DNA of 64,000 nucleotides from Microbispora catharanthi (GCF_006334915.2 NZ_VDMA02000014.1:1-64000); one strand, 5' to 3'; numbered from the stretch's first letter, positions 7,887 through 17,136 are shown. Numbers and translations are program-made. Notes: generated by a model from the sequence alone, not told the origin.

Positions 7887-8688
7887 CGAGAACGGCTACC
7901 GGTGTCGCTGGACGCTACTTCGAGGCGCGGTCCAAGCGGCGTGCGGGTGCGGCGTTGCGTGCGTTGCTGGAACTGGGCGCCAAGGATGTGGCCGTGCTCC
8001 GCGACGGGGCCGAGGTGCGCATCCCCACCGGTGACCTCGCGGTGGGTGACCACTTCGTCGTCCGGCCCGGGGAGAAGATCGCCACCGACGGCGTCATCGA
8101 GGAAGGCAGCTCTGCGGTCGACGCCTCGATGCTCACCGGTGAGTCGGTCCCGGTCGAGGTGCGGGCCGGGGGATGCGGTGACCGGGGCCACGGTCAATGC
8201 CGGAGGCCGGCTGGTCGTGCGGGCCACCCGGGTCGGCTCCGACACCCAGCTCGCCCAGATGGCGCGCCTGGTGGAAGACGCCCAGACCGGCAAGGCACGT
8301 GCTGCCCGCCGACAAGGTCGATGTGGTCAAGAGGCTGCAGGCCGAGGGCAAGACCGTCGCGATGGTCGGCGACGGGGTCAACGACGCCGCGGTGCTGGCC
8401 CAGGCCGACCTCGGCTTGGCGATGGGCACCGGCACCGACGTGGCCATCGAGGCCGCCGATCTGACCCTGGTGCGGGGTGATCTGCGGGTGGCGGCCGACG
8501 CGATCCGGCTGTCACGACGCACGCTGCGCACGATCAAGGGCAACCTGTTCTGGGCGTTCGCCTACAACGTCGCGGCCCTGCCGCTGGCCGCCGCGGGGCT
8601 GCTCAACCCCATGATCGCCGGCGCGGCGATGGCGTTCTCCAGCGTCTTCGTCGTCAGCAACAGCCTGCGCCTGCGCAGCTTCCGCTGA
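7885..8688 (+). pseudogene. P1B-type copper-transporting ATPase, degraded (copA-like)
   Basis: Pieces of a heavy-metal P-type ATPase occur in order but in three frames. First frame: [20 protein letters not shown] through [10 protein letters not shown] (actuator domain with TGES). Second frame from about 8165: [20 protein letters not shown]. Third frame from about 8300: [20 protein letters not shown] and the last two helices. Missing are the N-terminal metal-binding domain, the first membrane helices with the CPC motif, and the phosphorylation loop DKTGT, whose loss marks a large internal deletion. No working pump is possible. It is the expected fourth member of a copper cluster with the oxidase and BlaI genes. 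Confidence 0.85.
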
Positions 8689-8695
8689 TCGCTGG

Positions 8696-8732
8696 CCGAG
8701 GGGCCTCCGGCAGTCTGCCGGAGGCCCCTCGG
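8696..8732. terminator. Strong stem-loop terminator
   Basis: A perfect 17-bp stem (CCGAGGGGCCTCCGGCA and its complement) with a 3-base loop, starting eight bases after the ATPase remnant's stop codon. There is no long U run, as is common in actinomycetes. Confidence 0.8.
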
Positions 8733-9069
8733 TTACACAGAGGAGCGAGGCGGCCTTGTCGACTGCGTACGGATCGAGTGTCCGCAAAGGTTGACAGACC
8801 GTTGACAGACCCAACCTACTATGAGATGCCGTAGATCTGTCTCCTCAGAGTGTGCGCCGGAAAGTAGGCGCGGGATCGGCCAGATCGTGCCCGTGCACCA
8901 TCGTGAGCAGGCATTTTGTCGCCAACTCCGGATCCTATCGATCGCCAGTTCACGTTGTGTCGACGCGGTGAGATGCCCCAGCAATGGTGCGAATACGGAT
9001 CAAACGCGACTAACCAACCGCCCCTTCTGTAGCATTCCGCCCAGTAGTTGGACAAAGGAAGGCGTCAGC
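8733..9069. other. Non-coding leader region with direct repeat
   Basis: No gene seen. An 11-bp direct repeat GTTGACAGACC occurs twice back to back (8790-8800 and 8801-8811), each copy containing a TTGACA that could be a -35; TACTAT at about 8817-8822 could be a -10, but its spacing from either copy (about 9 or 20 bp) is poor. The remaining 240 bases form a long leader to the NlpC/P60 gene. I looked for a c-di-AMP riboswitch, often found before such genes, and could not recognise one. Confidence 0.4.
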
Positions 9070-10065
9070 GTGGCCATGGCGGGCGTGCCGGTGAGGTTTG
9101 GGCGGGTGGTCGGGGCGGCGGGCCTAGCCGTCATCGTGCTGCTACCGCTCAATGGGGCGGCCGCCGAACCGCAACCCACCATCGCCCAGGCCAGAGCGAA
9201 ACTTGAGAAGCTCAACGACCTGGCGGGAAAGGTCGTCGACCGCTACAACCTGGCCAACGAGCGGTGGAAGAAGATCAGAAAAGACTACGGCCGCCTGAAC
9301 AAGGACTACAAGCAGCAGCAGAAGACCGTCGACCTGCTACGGGACGATCTCGTCCGGCTTGCGATCAGCACGTATCAGTTCGGTGGCATGAGTAGCGGAA
9401 GACTCGTCACCAGCGACGACCCGCGGTCCGTGCTGAGCGGCATGGCCTTGTTCGACTACATGGCGGCCGACCGCGCCGAATCCCTACGGACCTTCGAAAC
9501 CGCCAACCAGGCGCTCAAGTACAAGTACGGCAAGGCGAAAGAGGCATTGGCCGAGGCAGGCAAGGCACGAGACACGCTGGCGGAGGAGAAGGCCAAGGCA
9601 GAGCGCATGGTCGCTCAGCAGACGAGGTTGCTGCGCAGATTAGGCCAATTCCGGGCTGGAGACCCGAACAGCCCCGGGATTGCCTACACCGGCCCTGCCT
9701 CGGGGAACGCGCGGGTCGTGCTGCAGTTCGCGTACAAGCAGATCGGGAAGCCGTACCAGTGGGGTGCCACAGGACCGAACTCGTATGACTGCTCAGGGTT
9801 TTCCCAGGCCGCCTGGCGTCAGGCGGGGGTTGAACTGCCCCGCACGACCTACGAGCAGTGGAGTTGGGGTGCTAACAGACGGGTCCCGTTGGACCTGAGC
9901 CAGTTGCAGCCGGGTGATCTGCTCTTCAGCAAGGGACTGGGGCATATGGGCATCTACGCCGGTGACGGCAAGATGGTGCACGCTCCGCAGACCGGTGACG
10001 TCGTCAAGGTCGTCGATCTCGATGACTACTGGTGGGGACGGCTTGCGGGTGCCGTCCGTCCTTGA
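9070..10065 (+). CDS. Secreted NlpC/P60 peptidoglycan endopeptidase
   Basis: 331 residues; cuts peptide stems of peptidoglycan. The GTG start at 9070 is preceded by GGAAGG. A signal peptide (VGAAGLAVIVLLPLNGAAAE) is followed by a coiled-coil region at about residues 35-200, as in RipA/CwlO-type hydrolases. The NlpC/P60 domain occupies the last 110 residues, with catalytic Cys in PNSYDCSGFSQAAW, His in GLGHMGIYAG and a third polar residue in HAPQTGD. The coiled coil usually blocks the active site until a partner such as FtsEX relieves it. It stands alone between a terminator and a damaged aminotransferase gene. Confidence 0.88.
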   Translation: MAMAGVPVRFGRVVGAAGLAVIVLLPLNGAAAEPQPTIAQARAKLEKLNDLAGKVVDRYNLANERWKKIRKDYGRLNKDYKQQQKTVDLLRDDLVRLAISTYQFGGMSSGRLVTSDDPRSVLSGMALFDYMAADRAESLRTFETANQALKYKYGKAKEALAEAGKARDTLAEEKAKAERMVAQQTRLLRRLGQFRAGDPNSPGIAYTGPASGNARVVLQFAYKQIGKPYQWGATGPNSYDCSGFSQAAWRQAGVELPRTTYEQWSWGANRRVPLDLSQLQPGDLLFSKGLGHMGIYAGDGKMVHAPQTGDVVKVVDLDDYWWGRLAGAVRP

Positions 10066-10238
10066 CGGTGACTCCTGCTTGAACATGGGTGCTCGCTGCA
10101 TTCAGCCATTGATCAGCAGGGAAGGCAGGCGGGGGCCCGGACCAGGTCGCTCGGGACGAGGGGTTCTGGCGAGCTGTCACTCGGCAGTATCGGGTCAGCC
10201 CGAATTTCGTCAACCTGGAGAACGGCTATTACGGGATC

Positions 10239-11282
10239 ATGCCCGAGCCGGTCCGGCGCGCCTATCACCGCAACGTGGACCTGCTGAATGAACAGAACTC
10301 CTCCCTGCTGCGCACTACCTACAAGCCTGAGGCCGACCAGATCAGGCAGCGTGTGGCCGAGGCGCTCGGTGCGTCCAGGGACGAGATCGCCTTCACCCGC
10401 GGCGGTACTGAGGCGCTGCAGAACCTGATCGCCGGCTACCGGCGGCTCCAGCCGGGTGACGCCGTGATGTACGCAGACCTCGACTACCACAGCATGCAGT
10501 ACGCCATGAACTGGCTGGCCGACCGCCGGGGTGTGCGGGTGGAGCGCATGGTCGTTCCCGAACCCGCGACGCGTCAGGCCGTACTGGACGCGTATGAGCG
10601 GGCGCTGCGCGAGCATCCGCGGGTCAGGCTGCTCCTGCTCAGCCACATGAACAATCGCACTGAAGGCGTTGACGTGATCGTCGACGCCGCCCACTCCTGG
10701 GGACAGCTCGACTTCACGATCGACGACCTCGGAGCCGACTTCGCCGGCTTCTCCCTGCACAAGTGGATGGGGGTGCCGCTGGGCGCGGGGTTCCTCTACA
10801 TCCGCAAGGGGCGCCTGCCGGACATCGATCTCGCCTTCTGCGACGAGACCTATCCCGCGAACGACATCCGCTCACGGGTCCATTCCGGCACGCTGGATGT
10901 GGCTCCCATCCTCACGGCCCCCGTCGCGCTGGACTTCCACAACACTCTGGGAGCTGCCGTCAAACAGGCGCGGCTGCGCTTTCTCCGCGACCGCTGGGTC
11001 CATCAGGTGCTCGACATCCCCAACGTGGAGATCCTCACTCCCGAGGACCCCGCCATGTACGGCACGATCACCGCGTTCCGTATCACGGGCCGGACCTCCG
11101 AGGCCGACAACGTGGCGATCAGAAAGTATCTGCTCGACCGCTACCGGATCTTCACCGTGCGCCGGGGAGGACCCGCCAGGGGCGACTGCGTACGGGTGAC
11201 CCCCGCGCTGTTCACCTCACGCGATGACGTGGACCTCCTCGCCACAGCCATACGAGACGTCGCCAGGCGCTTCTTCGCCTGA
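10239..11282 (+). CDS. Class-V aminotransferase, probably defective
   Basis: Resembles isopenicillin-N epimerase-like/cysteine desulfurase-fold PLP enzymes. The PLP lysine is in FAGFSLHKWMGVPLGAG and the cofactor Asp in VDAAHSWGQLDF. Two faults are visible. Conserved family sequence (DEGFWRAVTRQY through ENGYYG) continues in frame upstream of the ATG at 10239 back to about 10140, but no start codon occurs before an in-frame TGA near 10109. Also SHMNNRTEGVDVIVDAA lacks the roughly 15-20 residues usually found between the NNRT and GVDVIVDAAH motifs. The gene is therefore likely inactive, or starts within a conserved domain. Neighbours are a cysteine-synthase-like gene and an exporter. Confidence 0.6.
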   Translation: MPEPVRRAYHRNVDLLNEQNSSLLRTTYKPEADQIRQRVAEALGASRDEIAFTRGGTEALQNLIAGYRRLQPGDAVMYADLDYHSMQYAMNWLADRRGVRVERMVVPEPATRQAVLDAYERALREHPRVRLLLLSHMNNRTEGVDVIVDAAHSWGQLDFTIDDLGADFAGFSLHKWMGVPLGAGFLYIRKGRLPDIDLAFCDETYPANDIRSRVHSGTLDVAPILTAPVALDFHNTLGAAVKQARLRFLRDRWVHQVLDIPNVEILTPEDPAMYGTITAFRITGRTSEADNVAIRKYLLDRYRIFTVRRGGPARGDCVRVTPALFTSRDDVDLLATAIRDVARRFFA

Positions 11283-11468
11283 CAGATTCGTCCCGCGTGT
11301 TTATCGCTGGTGGATATGCGAAACCTTCAGTCTGGTTACATGCAGCATCTTCTCTCATTATTCGTCATGTTTTATCTTTCCGGTAATGGACCATGATCGG
11401 GTAAATTGTCGGGCTGCAATACCCTGTGTTCGCGTGGCTATCGACTGCCGCTGGGCACAACATCGGTG

Positions 11469-11885
11469 ATGTGTAACGGGGAATTCTCGGGTACGACGGC
11501 GGAGCAGCCGAGTGCCCTGAGACGAGTGCGGAAGAGCCGGGTGCCGATCGCCATCGCGATGGTACTCGGGCTCTTCTTCCTGCACGTAATCACCTGCTGC
11601 ACGATCGATCAGGTTCATCCGCGCCACCACGATGTCGTCGGCATCGGCGCAGCCTCCACGGACGACGATGGATGCGATCACTCCTCACCACATCCGGAAT
11701 GCTGTGAGGAGTCCGACGGTCTCTGGGTCCGGGCTCTCGACGGCGACGACCCTCTCCATCTTGAGGCGATCGTCAGAGCCCTTTTGACAGAGGAACCACC
11801 TGCTTCAGGCCCGCCCGTCCGGCGCGAACCCTCCCATATCCCGCATGCAGTGGAACCGTACGCTTTGTGCGTGTTGCGCATATAA
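11469..11885 (+). CDS. Hypothetical membrane-anchored protein
   Basis: 138 residues from ATG 11469; GTG 11526 is an alternative start. One hydrophobic helix (IAIAMVLGLFFLHVITCC, about residues 28-46) is preceded by basic residues, then an acidic His/Cys-containing outer segment (DDDGCDHSSPHPECCEESD) and a tail ending CVLRI. The layout recalls DUF6153 proteins without a second helix. No family is recognised. The 180 bases before it (11283-11468) are AT-richer than surroundings and hold no gene. It precedes the cysteine-synthase-like gene by about 100 bp. Confidence 0.45.
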   Translation: MCNGEFSGTTAEQPSALRRVRKSRVPIAIAMVLGLFFLHVITCCTIDQVHPRHHDVVGIGAASTDDDGCDHSSPHPECCEESDGLWVRALDGDDPLHLEAIVRALLTEEPPASGPPVRREPSHIPHAVEPYALCVLRI

Positions 11886-11986
11886 ACCCACCGCCTGCTC
11901 GCCGTCAGTGAGCGCAAGGCAAGGCAGGAACCGTCCGGCACCCGTATTTCCTATGCTGGTGCCACGACCTCGGTGGGTTGACAACA

Positions 11987-13075
11987 ATGAAAACAACGAT
12001 TCATTCCATGCTGCCCTCATTCATGGGCGTGCCTGCTCCGATTCAGGCGACACCCCGTGTCGGGAACACACCCGTCATGTGGATCCCGGTGAAATCCCAG
12101 GAGAGCGGGTTCTGGGCGAAACTCGAAGGGTTCAATCCGGGGGGTATCAAGGACCGGCCGGCTCTTCACATGGTGCGCAGCGCCCGCCGCCGTGGACAGC
12201 TCAGGCCGGGAGGCGTGATCGTCGAGTCCACAAGCGGCACGCTCGGGCTCGGCTTGGCGCTGGCCGGGATCGTCCACGGACACCCGGTCACGCTGGTCGC
12301 CGATCCGGGTCTGGAGCCGCTGATGGCGCGGCTGCTGCGCGCGTACGGCGCACGCCTGGAGATCGTGACGGCGCCCCATCCGGTCGGCGGCTGGCAGGAA
12401 GCGCGGAGGGAACGGGTCCGGCAGTTGATGGACGAACTCCCCGACGCCTACTGCCCGGACCAGTACAACAACCCCGACAACGTCGCGGCATACACGACAC
12501 TGGCCGCCGAACTCGTGACGCAGTTGCCGTGGATCGACGTCCTGGTCTGCGCGGTGGGTACCGGCGGCCACAGCGCGGGAATCTCCCGGGCGCTGCGGCA
12601 GACCTTTCCCGACCTGATGCTGATCGGCGTCGACACGATCGGCTCCACCATCTTCGGACAGCCTGCCCGGCCACGGCTCATGCGCGGACTGGGCAGCAGC
12701 ATCCACCCGCGCAATGTGGACTACCCGGCGTTCTCCGAAGTCCACTGGGTCAACCCCGCCGAAGCGGTGCACACCTGCCGTGCTCTGGCGGCCCAGCACT
12801 ACGTCTCCGGCGGCTGGAGCACCGGAGCGGTCGCACTGGTCGCCGACTGGGTCGCCAGAACAAGCCCTCCGGGGACGGCCATCGTGGCGATCTTTCCCGA
12901 CGGACCATGGCGCTACTGGAACACCGTCTTCGACGACGAGTACTGCACAGCCAACCGTCTGCTGGAAGCCGCCCCGGCGGAACATCCCGACGAGATCTCT
13001 CAACCCTCGGAACGGGAAGTCGCCCGCTGGACGCGCTGCACCGCGGTGATCGACCCGATCGGGGTCCGGGCATGA
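11987..13075 (+). CDS. PLP-dependent cysteine synthase family protein
   Basis: 362 residues, fold type II PLP enzyme. The Schiff-base lysine is in [13 protein letters not shown], the substrate-binding loop is [16 protein letters not shown] and the phosphate-binding glycines are in [13 protein letters not shown]. The divergent loop (STSGT rather than TSGNTG) marks the CysK-like subfamily whose substrates are mostly unknown; it may make or break cysteine or another beta-substituted amino acid. The ATG at 11987 is chosen over a TTG nine bases upstream. Its stop overlaps the MFS gene start by four bases (ATGA), so the two are translated together, suggesting that the exporter handles its product. 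Confidence 0.82.
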   Translation: MKTTIHSMLPSFMGVPAPIQATPRVGNTPVMWIPVKSQESGFWAKLEGFNPGGIKDRPALHMVRSARRRGQLRPGGVIVESTSGTLGLGLALAGIVHGHPVTLVADPGLEPLMARLLRAYGARLEIVTAPHPVGGWQEARRERVRQLMDELPDAYCPDQYNNPDNVAAYTTLAAELVTQLPWIDVLVCAVGTGGHSAGISRALRQTFPDLMLIGVDTIGSTIFGQPARPRLMRGLGSSIHPRNVDYPAFSEVHWVNPAEAVHTCRALAAQHYVSGGWSTGAVALVADWVARTSPPGTAIVAIFPDGPWRYWNTVFDDEYCTANRLLEAAPAEHPDEISQPSEREVARWTRCTAVIDPIGVRA

Positions 13076-14325
13076 TCGCCGCCTTCGGCTCGTTCAGCCC
13101 GGCCGTCCGCCTGCTGCTGATCAACCAGTTCGGCATCAATGTCGGCTTCTACATGCTCGTGCCCTATCTCGCCGATCACCTCTCCGGTCAATTGGGCCTG
13201 GCGGTGTGGCTGACTGGGCTGCTGCTCGGCCTGCGCAATTTCAGCCAGCAGGGCATGTTTCTGCTCGGCGGCACCTTGTGCGACCGGTACGGCTACAAGC
13301 GCCTGATCATGGCGGGATGTGGCCTGCGCACGGTCGGATTCGCCCTGTTCGCCGTCTCGACCTCCGTTCCCGCCCTTGTCGGCGCCTCGGTGCTGACCGG
13401 GCTCGCCGGAGCCTTGTTCAACCCGGCAGTGCGGGCCTACGTCTCCGTCGAGGCTGCGGACCGGAAGGTCGAGGCCTTCGCCTTGTTCAACGTCTTCTAC
13501 CAGGCGGGCATCCTGACCGGACCACTGGTCGGCGTCCTGCTGATCTCGGTCGACTTCCGGCTCACCTGCCTTGCGGCCGCCGCAGTCTTCGCCGCGCTGA
13601 CGGCACTGCAGGCCTGCTGGCTACCCGGACGCCGCGGCACCACCGCGAGCTCGGCGCGGCCCGTGCTCGCCGACTGGAAGGAGGTCGCCACCAACCGGCC
13701 TTTCGTGACGTTCTCGGCCGCGATGTTCGCCTCGTACGCCCTGTCCTACCAGATCTACCTGGCGCTCCCGCTGGAGTTGCACCGGCTCGGCCATGGTCAG
13801 GCATCGATAGCGGTGATGTATACCTTCACCGCGCTACTGGCAGTGGCCGGCCAGGTCCGCCTCACCTCGTTCGCCAAGGCCAGGTGGCAGCCGGAGCAGG
13901 CCATCACGCGTGGCCTGGCCGTGATGGGCATCGCTTTCCTGCCCACACTGCTCACCGCGCAGCTCCCGCATACGCCCTGCTGCACGGCGGCGACGACCAC
14001 GGCTGTGCTTCTGTCCGCCATGGTCCTCACAGCCGGGGGCATGCTGGTCTTCCCGTTCGAGATGGCCATGATCGCTACGCTGGGACGGCAAGAACTGACC
14101 GGCACCTACTACGGGCTCTACAACGCCTTCTCCGGGCTCGGCATTCTCCTGGGCAACTTGGCCAGCGGCTGGGCAATGGACCAGGGCGAGAGCCACGGCG
14201 TACCAGCACTGCCCTGGCTCCTACTCGTGACCACTGGCTTCGCCTCAGCGGTGACCATACGGAGACTGAACCAGACAGGACGGCTCCGAACCAGAACGGC
14301 GCCGGACCTGACTTCCACCGGTTGA
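13072..14325 (+). CDS. MFS transporter, probable exporter
   Basis: 417 residues with about 12 hydrophobic helices. The loop between helices 2 and 3 reads [17 protein letters not shown], the MFS motif A (G-x-x-x-D-R-x-G-x-x-R/K). The layout fits drug or amino-acid exporters of the DHA1 type. The start codon is inside the last codons of the cysteine-synthase-like gene (ATGA overlap), with no separate promoter, so they form a two-gene unit. An inverted repeat at 14332 ends the unit. The substrate is unknown; a cysteine-derived amino acid is a reasonable guess. Confidence 0.85.
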   Translation: MIAAFGSFSPAVRLLLINQFGINVGFYMLVPYLADHLSGQLGLAVWLTGLLLGLRNFSQQGMFLLGGTLCDRYGYKRLIMAGCGLRTVGFALFAVSTSVPALVGASVLTGLAGALFNPAVRAYVSVEAADRKVEAFALFNVFYQAGILTGPLVGVLLISVDFRLTCLAAAAVFAALTALQACWLPGRRGTTASSARPVLADWKEVATNRPFVTFSAAMFASYALSYQIYLALPLELHRLGHGQASIAVMYTFTALLAVAGQVRLTSFAKARWQPEQAITRGLAVMGIAFLPTLLTAQLPHTPCCTAATTTAVLLSAMVLTAGGMLVFPFEMAMIATLGRQELTGTYYGLYNAFSGLGILLGNLASGWAMDQGESHGVPALPWLLLVTTGFASAVTIRRLNQTGRLRTRTAPDLTSTG

Positions 14326-14331
14326 CCCGAA

Positions 14332-14357
14332 GGCCCGGCGTCGAAAGCCGCCGGGCC
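14332..14357. terminator. Stem-loop between convergent MFS and MarR genes
   Basis: GGCCCGGCG and CGCCGGGCC form a perfect 9-bp stem with an 8-base loop, seven bases past the MFS stop; it may serve both directions. Confidence 0.7.
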
Positions 14358-14413
14358 ACACCGGACGTCGCCGAGGGGATCTCTCCGAGCGGCGCGGTAT
14401 CGCGTGGCGAGGG

Positions 14414-15031
14414 TCAGATTTCCTTGTGGGGGGAACCGCCCCTGCTGGTGACTTTGCTGCCGATGCTTTCAAGGGCTGCGAGTTCGGGCGACGTGAGGGC
14501 GTCAATGAAGAGGTTGCGTACGGCGGCAACGTGCCCGGGTGCGGTCTTGACGACCTTGGCGTACCCCGCATGGGTGAGCGTGGCGTTTGTCCGCCGACCG
14601 GCGCCTGGGCGGCGGATGCGCCGAAGAAGGCCCTGCTTCTCAAGGCGAGCGGCGACGTGCGAGAGCCGTGACAGGGATGCCGACGCGGCTTGGGCCAGCT
14701 CGCTCATCGACAGGGTGCGGTCCGGCTGTTCCGACAGCAGCGCCAGAACCATGTACTCGAAGAAGGTCAGCCCGGCGTCGCGCTGCATCTGGGCATCCAG
14801 CACAGGGGGAAGCTCGGTCATCAACGCGACCGCAGCGAGCCACGCCGCACGCTCGTCCGCTGTGAGCCACCTCGGCTGCGCGTCGTTGTGCTCCGCGGCC
14901 CCCTCGATGACCTCCTCGGGCGACTCCTGAGCATCGGCTGGTGGCATGACGAGACCACTCGGATCTGACTCGTTGGTTGCCACCAGGAGAGGCTGTCTGC
15001 TTGCGCGTTCCTTCAAGTCCTCTTGACCCAT
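14414..15031 (-). CDS. MarR-family transcriptional regulator
   Basis: About 205 residues from ATG 15031. The MarR core lies in the C-terminal 145 residues: AQMQRDAGLTFFEYMVLALL, then MSELAQAASASLSRLSHVAA (recognition helix) and RLEKQGLLRRIRRPGAGRR with the wing. The first 60 residues are acidic and low in complexity, so the start is uncertain; ATG codons at 14947 and 15061 are alternatives. I chose 15031 because it clears the end of the upstream secreted-protein gene by 26 bases, fitting a two-gene unit. It is convergent with the exporter gene and could regulate it. Confidence 0.78.
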   Translation of the reverse strand: MGQEDLKERASRQPLLVATNESDPSGLVMPPADAQESPEEVIEGAAEHNDAQPRWLTADERAAWLAAVALMTELPPVLDAQMQRDAGLTFFEYMVLALLSEQPDRTLSMSELAQAASASLSRLSHVAARLEKQGLLRRIRRPGAGRRTNATLTHAGYAKVVKTAPGHVAAVRNLFIDALTSPELAALESIGSKVTSRGGSPHKEI

Positions 15032-15057
15032 CGGGTTATTGCTGCTGAAAGGAGCCC

Positions 15058-15399
15058 TCATACCCGCTCTGTTGTCCCCCGCTGCCCGGAGAGCACCCAT
15101 CCTCGGCGAATGCCGACCCTCACGTGCCCGGCAGGGCAAGTCCTGACTCTGCCGACGCAGCGGGATCGCGGCCGCCTTGCGACGCTGAAACTCACAGAAC
15201 ACGGAGGTGATGCCGCCCCGACTGATGTCGAGGCGGTCGTGCGTCCATACCGATCACGATCACGCGTGATCGCCTGGTCTATCGCATCGTCAAAGCCGAT
15301 CGCGCCGTCACAAGCGACGGCGGGGGATGCCGCTGTTGCCAGACTTGCGCATGCGGCGATGACTGCGGCTGCCGCAGGACGGCAGACCTTGTTGGCCAT
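15058..15399 (-). CDS. Small secreted protein, unknown
   Basis: 113 residues. A clear signal peptide (MANKVCRPAAAAVIAACASLATAA...AVA) is followed by a short Asp-rich segment (CDGAIGFDDAIDQAI); the rest is Arg/Ser-rich and low in complexity, so the C-terminal part may be non-native. GGAGGA lies about nine bases before the ATG. A 19-bp inverted repeat at 15480 lies about 80 bases upstream. I do not recognise a family. Confidence 0.45.
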   Translation of the reverse strand: MANKVCRPAAAAVIAACASLATAASPAVACDGAIGFDDAIDQAITRDRDRYGRTTASTSVGAASPPCSVSFSVARRPRSRCVGRVRTCPAGHVRVGIRRGWVLSGQRGTTERV

Positions 15400-15479
15400 G
15401 AGGGGATGTTCCTCCGTGATGGAGCACCAGAGGCGGTAACGGGAACATAAGGTCCGATGCCGGTCTGTGGGAAGACTTT

Positions 15480-15498
15480 CTCCTACATTGCGTAGGAG
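15480..15498. promoter_or_regulatory. 19-bp inverted repeat, candidate operator
   Basis: CTCCTAC-ATTGC-GTAGGAG, perfect 7-bp arms with a 5-bp centre, the same geometry as 3465-3483 and a CTCCTA half-site like the BlaI-type CTACTA. It lies about 80 bp before the small secreted protein gene; the BlaI-like gene at 15852-16232 is the nearest candidate regulator. The remaining bases to 15851 hold no gene I can support. Confidence 0.4.
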
Positions 15499-15851
15499 GA
15501 GGTGTGAACGACAGCCTTACCGCCACTCTCACTCCAACCTGGAGTCGGGCGATTCGCTGGGCCAGCAGGCTCTAAGGCATCTCCCTCGCCGCCTGGGGAG
15601 CGGGGAGTGAGGTTGAGCCGATGAAGCGCGCCGATCACCGAGGTTGACCGTACGGCCGACGCGCATGGGACCGGGCGACTAAGCGAAGACGGGGCCAAGA
15701 GGGCGACAACCACAGCGGTCAGAATGCGGAACTTTGCGGTGACGGCGAGGGGCAGCCGGTGACGCAGGCATGGCGCCGGTGCGACAGAAGGGCCGGGGAG
15801 GTTTCCGTGATCAGGTACAACGCCAGAGGCAGGACCAAACCATTCGGACTA

Positions 15852-16232
15852 TCACTCGTCGTTTTCGTTGTTCGTGGTCCGGTCGGTCAGAGCGTCGAGG
15901 AGTCTCTGAGCGTCATCCGGGTCGACGCTCTCAGCGAACCTCGTCAGGACGGGTCCTCTTTCCGGAAGGTCGGCGAGTGCATCGAGCATCACGGCGACGA
16001 CGTGCTCTTCACGAGTCCGCACCGGCGCGTAGGCGATGGCGGTGCCTGTGCGGTTGCGCGTGAGGATGCCCTTCCGGGAAAGCCGATCGGCGACCGTCTG
16101 GACGGTCGTGTAAGCCAGGGCTTGGCCGCGTCCGGTGTTGAGAGGCTCAAGTAGCTCGCGGATCAGGAGTGGCCGGTTCGCTGCCCAAAAGCACTCCATG
16201 ACTGCTCGCTCCAGCGGCCCGAACTCGGCCAT
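15852..16232 (-). CDS. Second BlaI/MecI/CopY-family regulator
   Basis: 126 residues from ATG 16232 (MAEFGPLERAVMECFWAANR), preceded by GGAGG six bases away; the frame is open further upstream but without a ribosome site. Winged-helix residues include RPLLIRELLEPLNTGRGQAL followed by AYTTVQTVADRLSRKG, matching the family. The acidic C-terminus ends NNENDE. Unlike the 6242 copy it has no M56 protease beside it. Its target may be the 15480 dyad. The DUF4396 gene upstream on the same strand is separated by a hairpin and about 320 bases, so they are probably separate transcripts. Confidence 0.85.
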   Translation of the reverse strand: MAEFGPLERAVMECFWAANRPLLIRELLEPLNTGRGQALAYTTVQTVADRLSRKGILTRNRTGTAIAYAPVRTREEHVVAVMLDALADLPERGPVLTRFAESVDPDDAQRLLDALTDRTTNNENDE

Positions 16233-16485
16233 CCAAGGCCTCCACTTCTCCGGCCATGCCCGCCGCCATTGCCGCACCGGTGGCGACCCTGAAACGGACC
16301 ACAGTAATCGTGTCCGCCGGCCGGGTCTGAGGCAACTCAGCGGTACCAGGAGTGAGCCAGGACGACCTCAGCATCGCCCGGGTGGCACTCCTCGATGTGA
16401 ACGATCACGACTGGGACCTCGAATTGGCGAACTGGTGGCGTTGGCGGTTAGTCCCCTGGCGCCCCGCAACATCGGAGCGGCATGC

Positions 16486-16524
16486 ACATGCCGGCCACCG
16501 CTGTAAGAACCGTGGCCGGCATGT
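16486..16524. terminator. Stem-loop terminator after DUF4396 gene
   Basis: ACATGCCGGCCAC and GTGGCCGGCATGT form a perfect 13-bp stem with a 13-base loop, 32 bases beyond the DUF4396 stop. The stretch 16233-16485 between this and the BlaI-like gene is non-coding as far as I can see. Confidence 0.7.
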
Positions 16525-16555
16525 TCGGGGCCTGCTGAGCTGAGAGGCGACCTGT

Positions 16556-17098
16556 TCAGTGATGGTAGGCGTGGACGACGGCGTGTCCCTTGCCCTTGCT
16601 GATGATCCACTTGTTGATCGGTGTGGTGACCAAGAAGGCGATGAGCAGGGAGAGCGCCAGGGAAGTCCAGAACACTGCGGACGTCAGGGTGGCTTCCATG
16701 GCGCCGGGGATGGCCAGCATGACGCTGTTGTCCACGATCTCCATGACGATGATGGACACGGTATCGGCTGCCAGCGCCAGTTTGATCGCGCTGCCCCAGC
16801 CCACCCCGGCCCTGCGCAGGGGGAGCAGGGTGAGGAGGTAGCCGAAGAAGAAGGCGAGCACGACTGCCACGGCAATGGACGGGGCGTTGCCCCAGCCGAA
16901 CGCAGTGGCGATCACCAAGCCCAGGACCTCACCGATGGCGCATCCGGTTAGGCAGTGCAGCGTCGCCGATGCCGCCATACGCCAGGACACCTTCCCCATG
17001 GAGGGGTCATGCTGCGCATGGTTGCTGTGAACATGCGCCGCCAGGTGCTGTCCGGTGTAGTCATGTCCGTTGTGGTCGTGGTGCTGCTGCTCCGTCAT
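16556..17098 (-). CDS. DUF4396 family membrane protein, His-rich ends
   Basis: 180 residues. The N-terminus is very His-rich (HHDHNGHDYTGQH, AAHVHSNHAQHD) and the C-terminus ends VVHAYHH. Between them are four hydrophobic segments, beginning with the family motif ATLHCLTGCAIGEVLGLVIA, whose Cys and His could bind metal. DUF4396 proteins often occur with copper genes in actinobacteria; the activity is unknown, possibly metal binding or transport. A ribosome site TGGAG lies a few bases upstream. The promoter region holds a nested inverted repeat with a CCCCC/GGGGG core (17137-17178), typical of CsoR-type copper control. Confidence 0.85.
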   Translation of the reverse strand: MTEQQHHDHNGHDYTGQHLAAHVHSNHAQHDPSMGKVSWRMAASATLHCLTGCAIGEVLGLVIATAFGWGNAPSIAVAVVLAFFFGYLLTLLPLRRAGVGWGSAIKLALAADTVSIIVMEIVDNSVMLAIPGAMEATLTSAVFWTSLALSLLIAFLVTTPINKWIISKGKGHAVVHAYHH

Positions 17099-17136
17099 GA
17101 CATCTCCAGAGGGCCGATTAGGGGGACGTGGCGATT

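Noticed and set aside
8815-8833. CTAC..GTAG pair near the NlpC/P60 leader as a fourth BlaI-type site
   Set aside because: Arms are only 4 bp with an 11-bp centre, unlike the 16-bp sites.
8820-9069. c-di-AMP (ydaO) riboswitch before the NlpC/P60 gene
   Set aside because: The region is long enough but I could not find the conserved core; not claimed.
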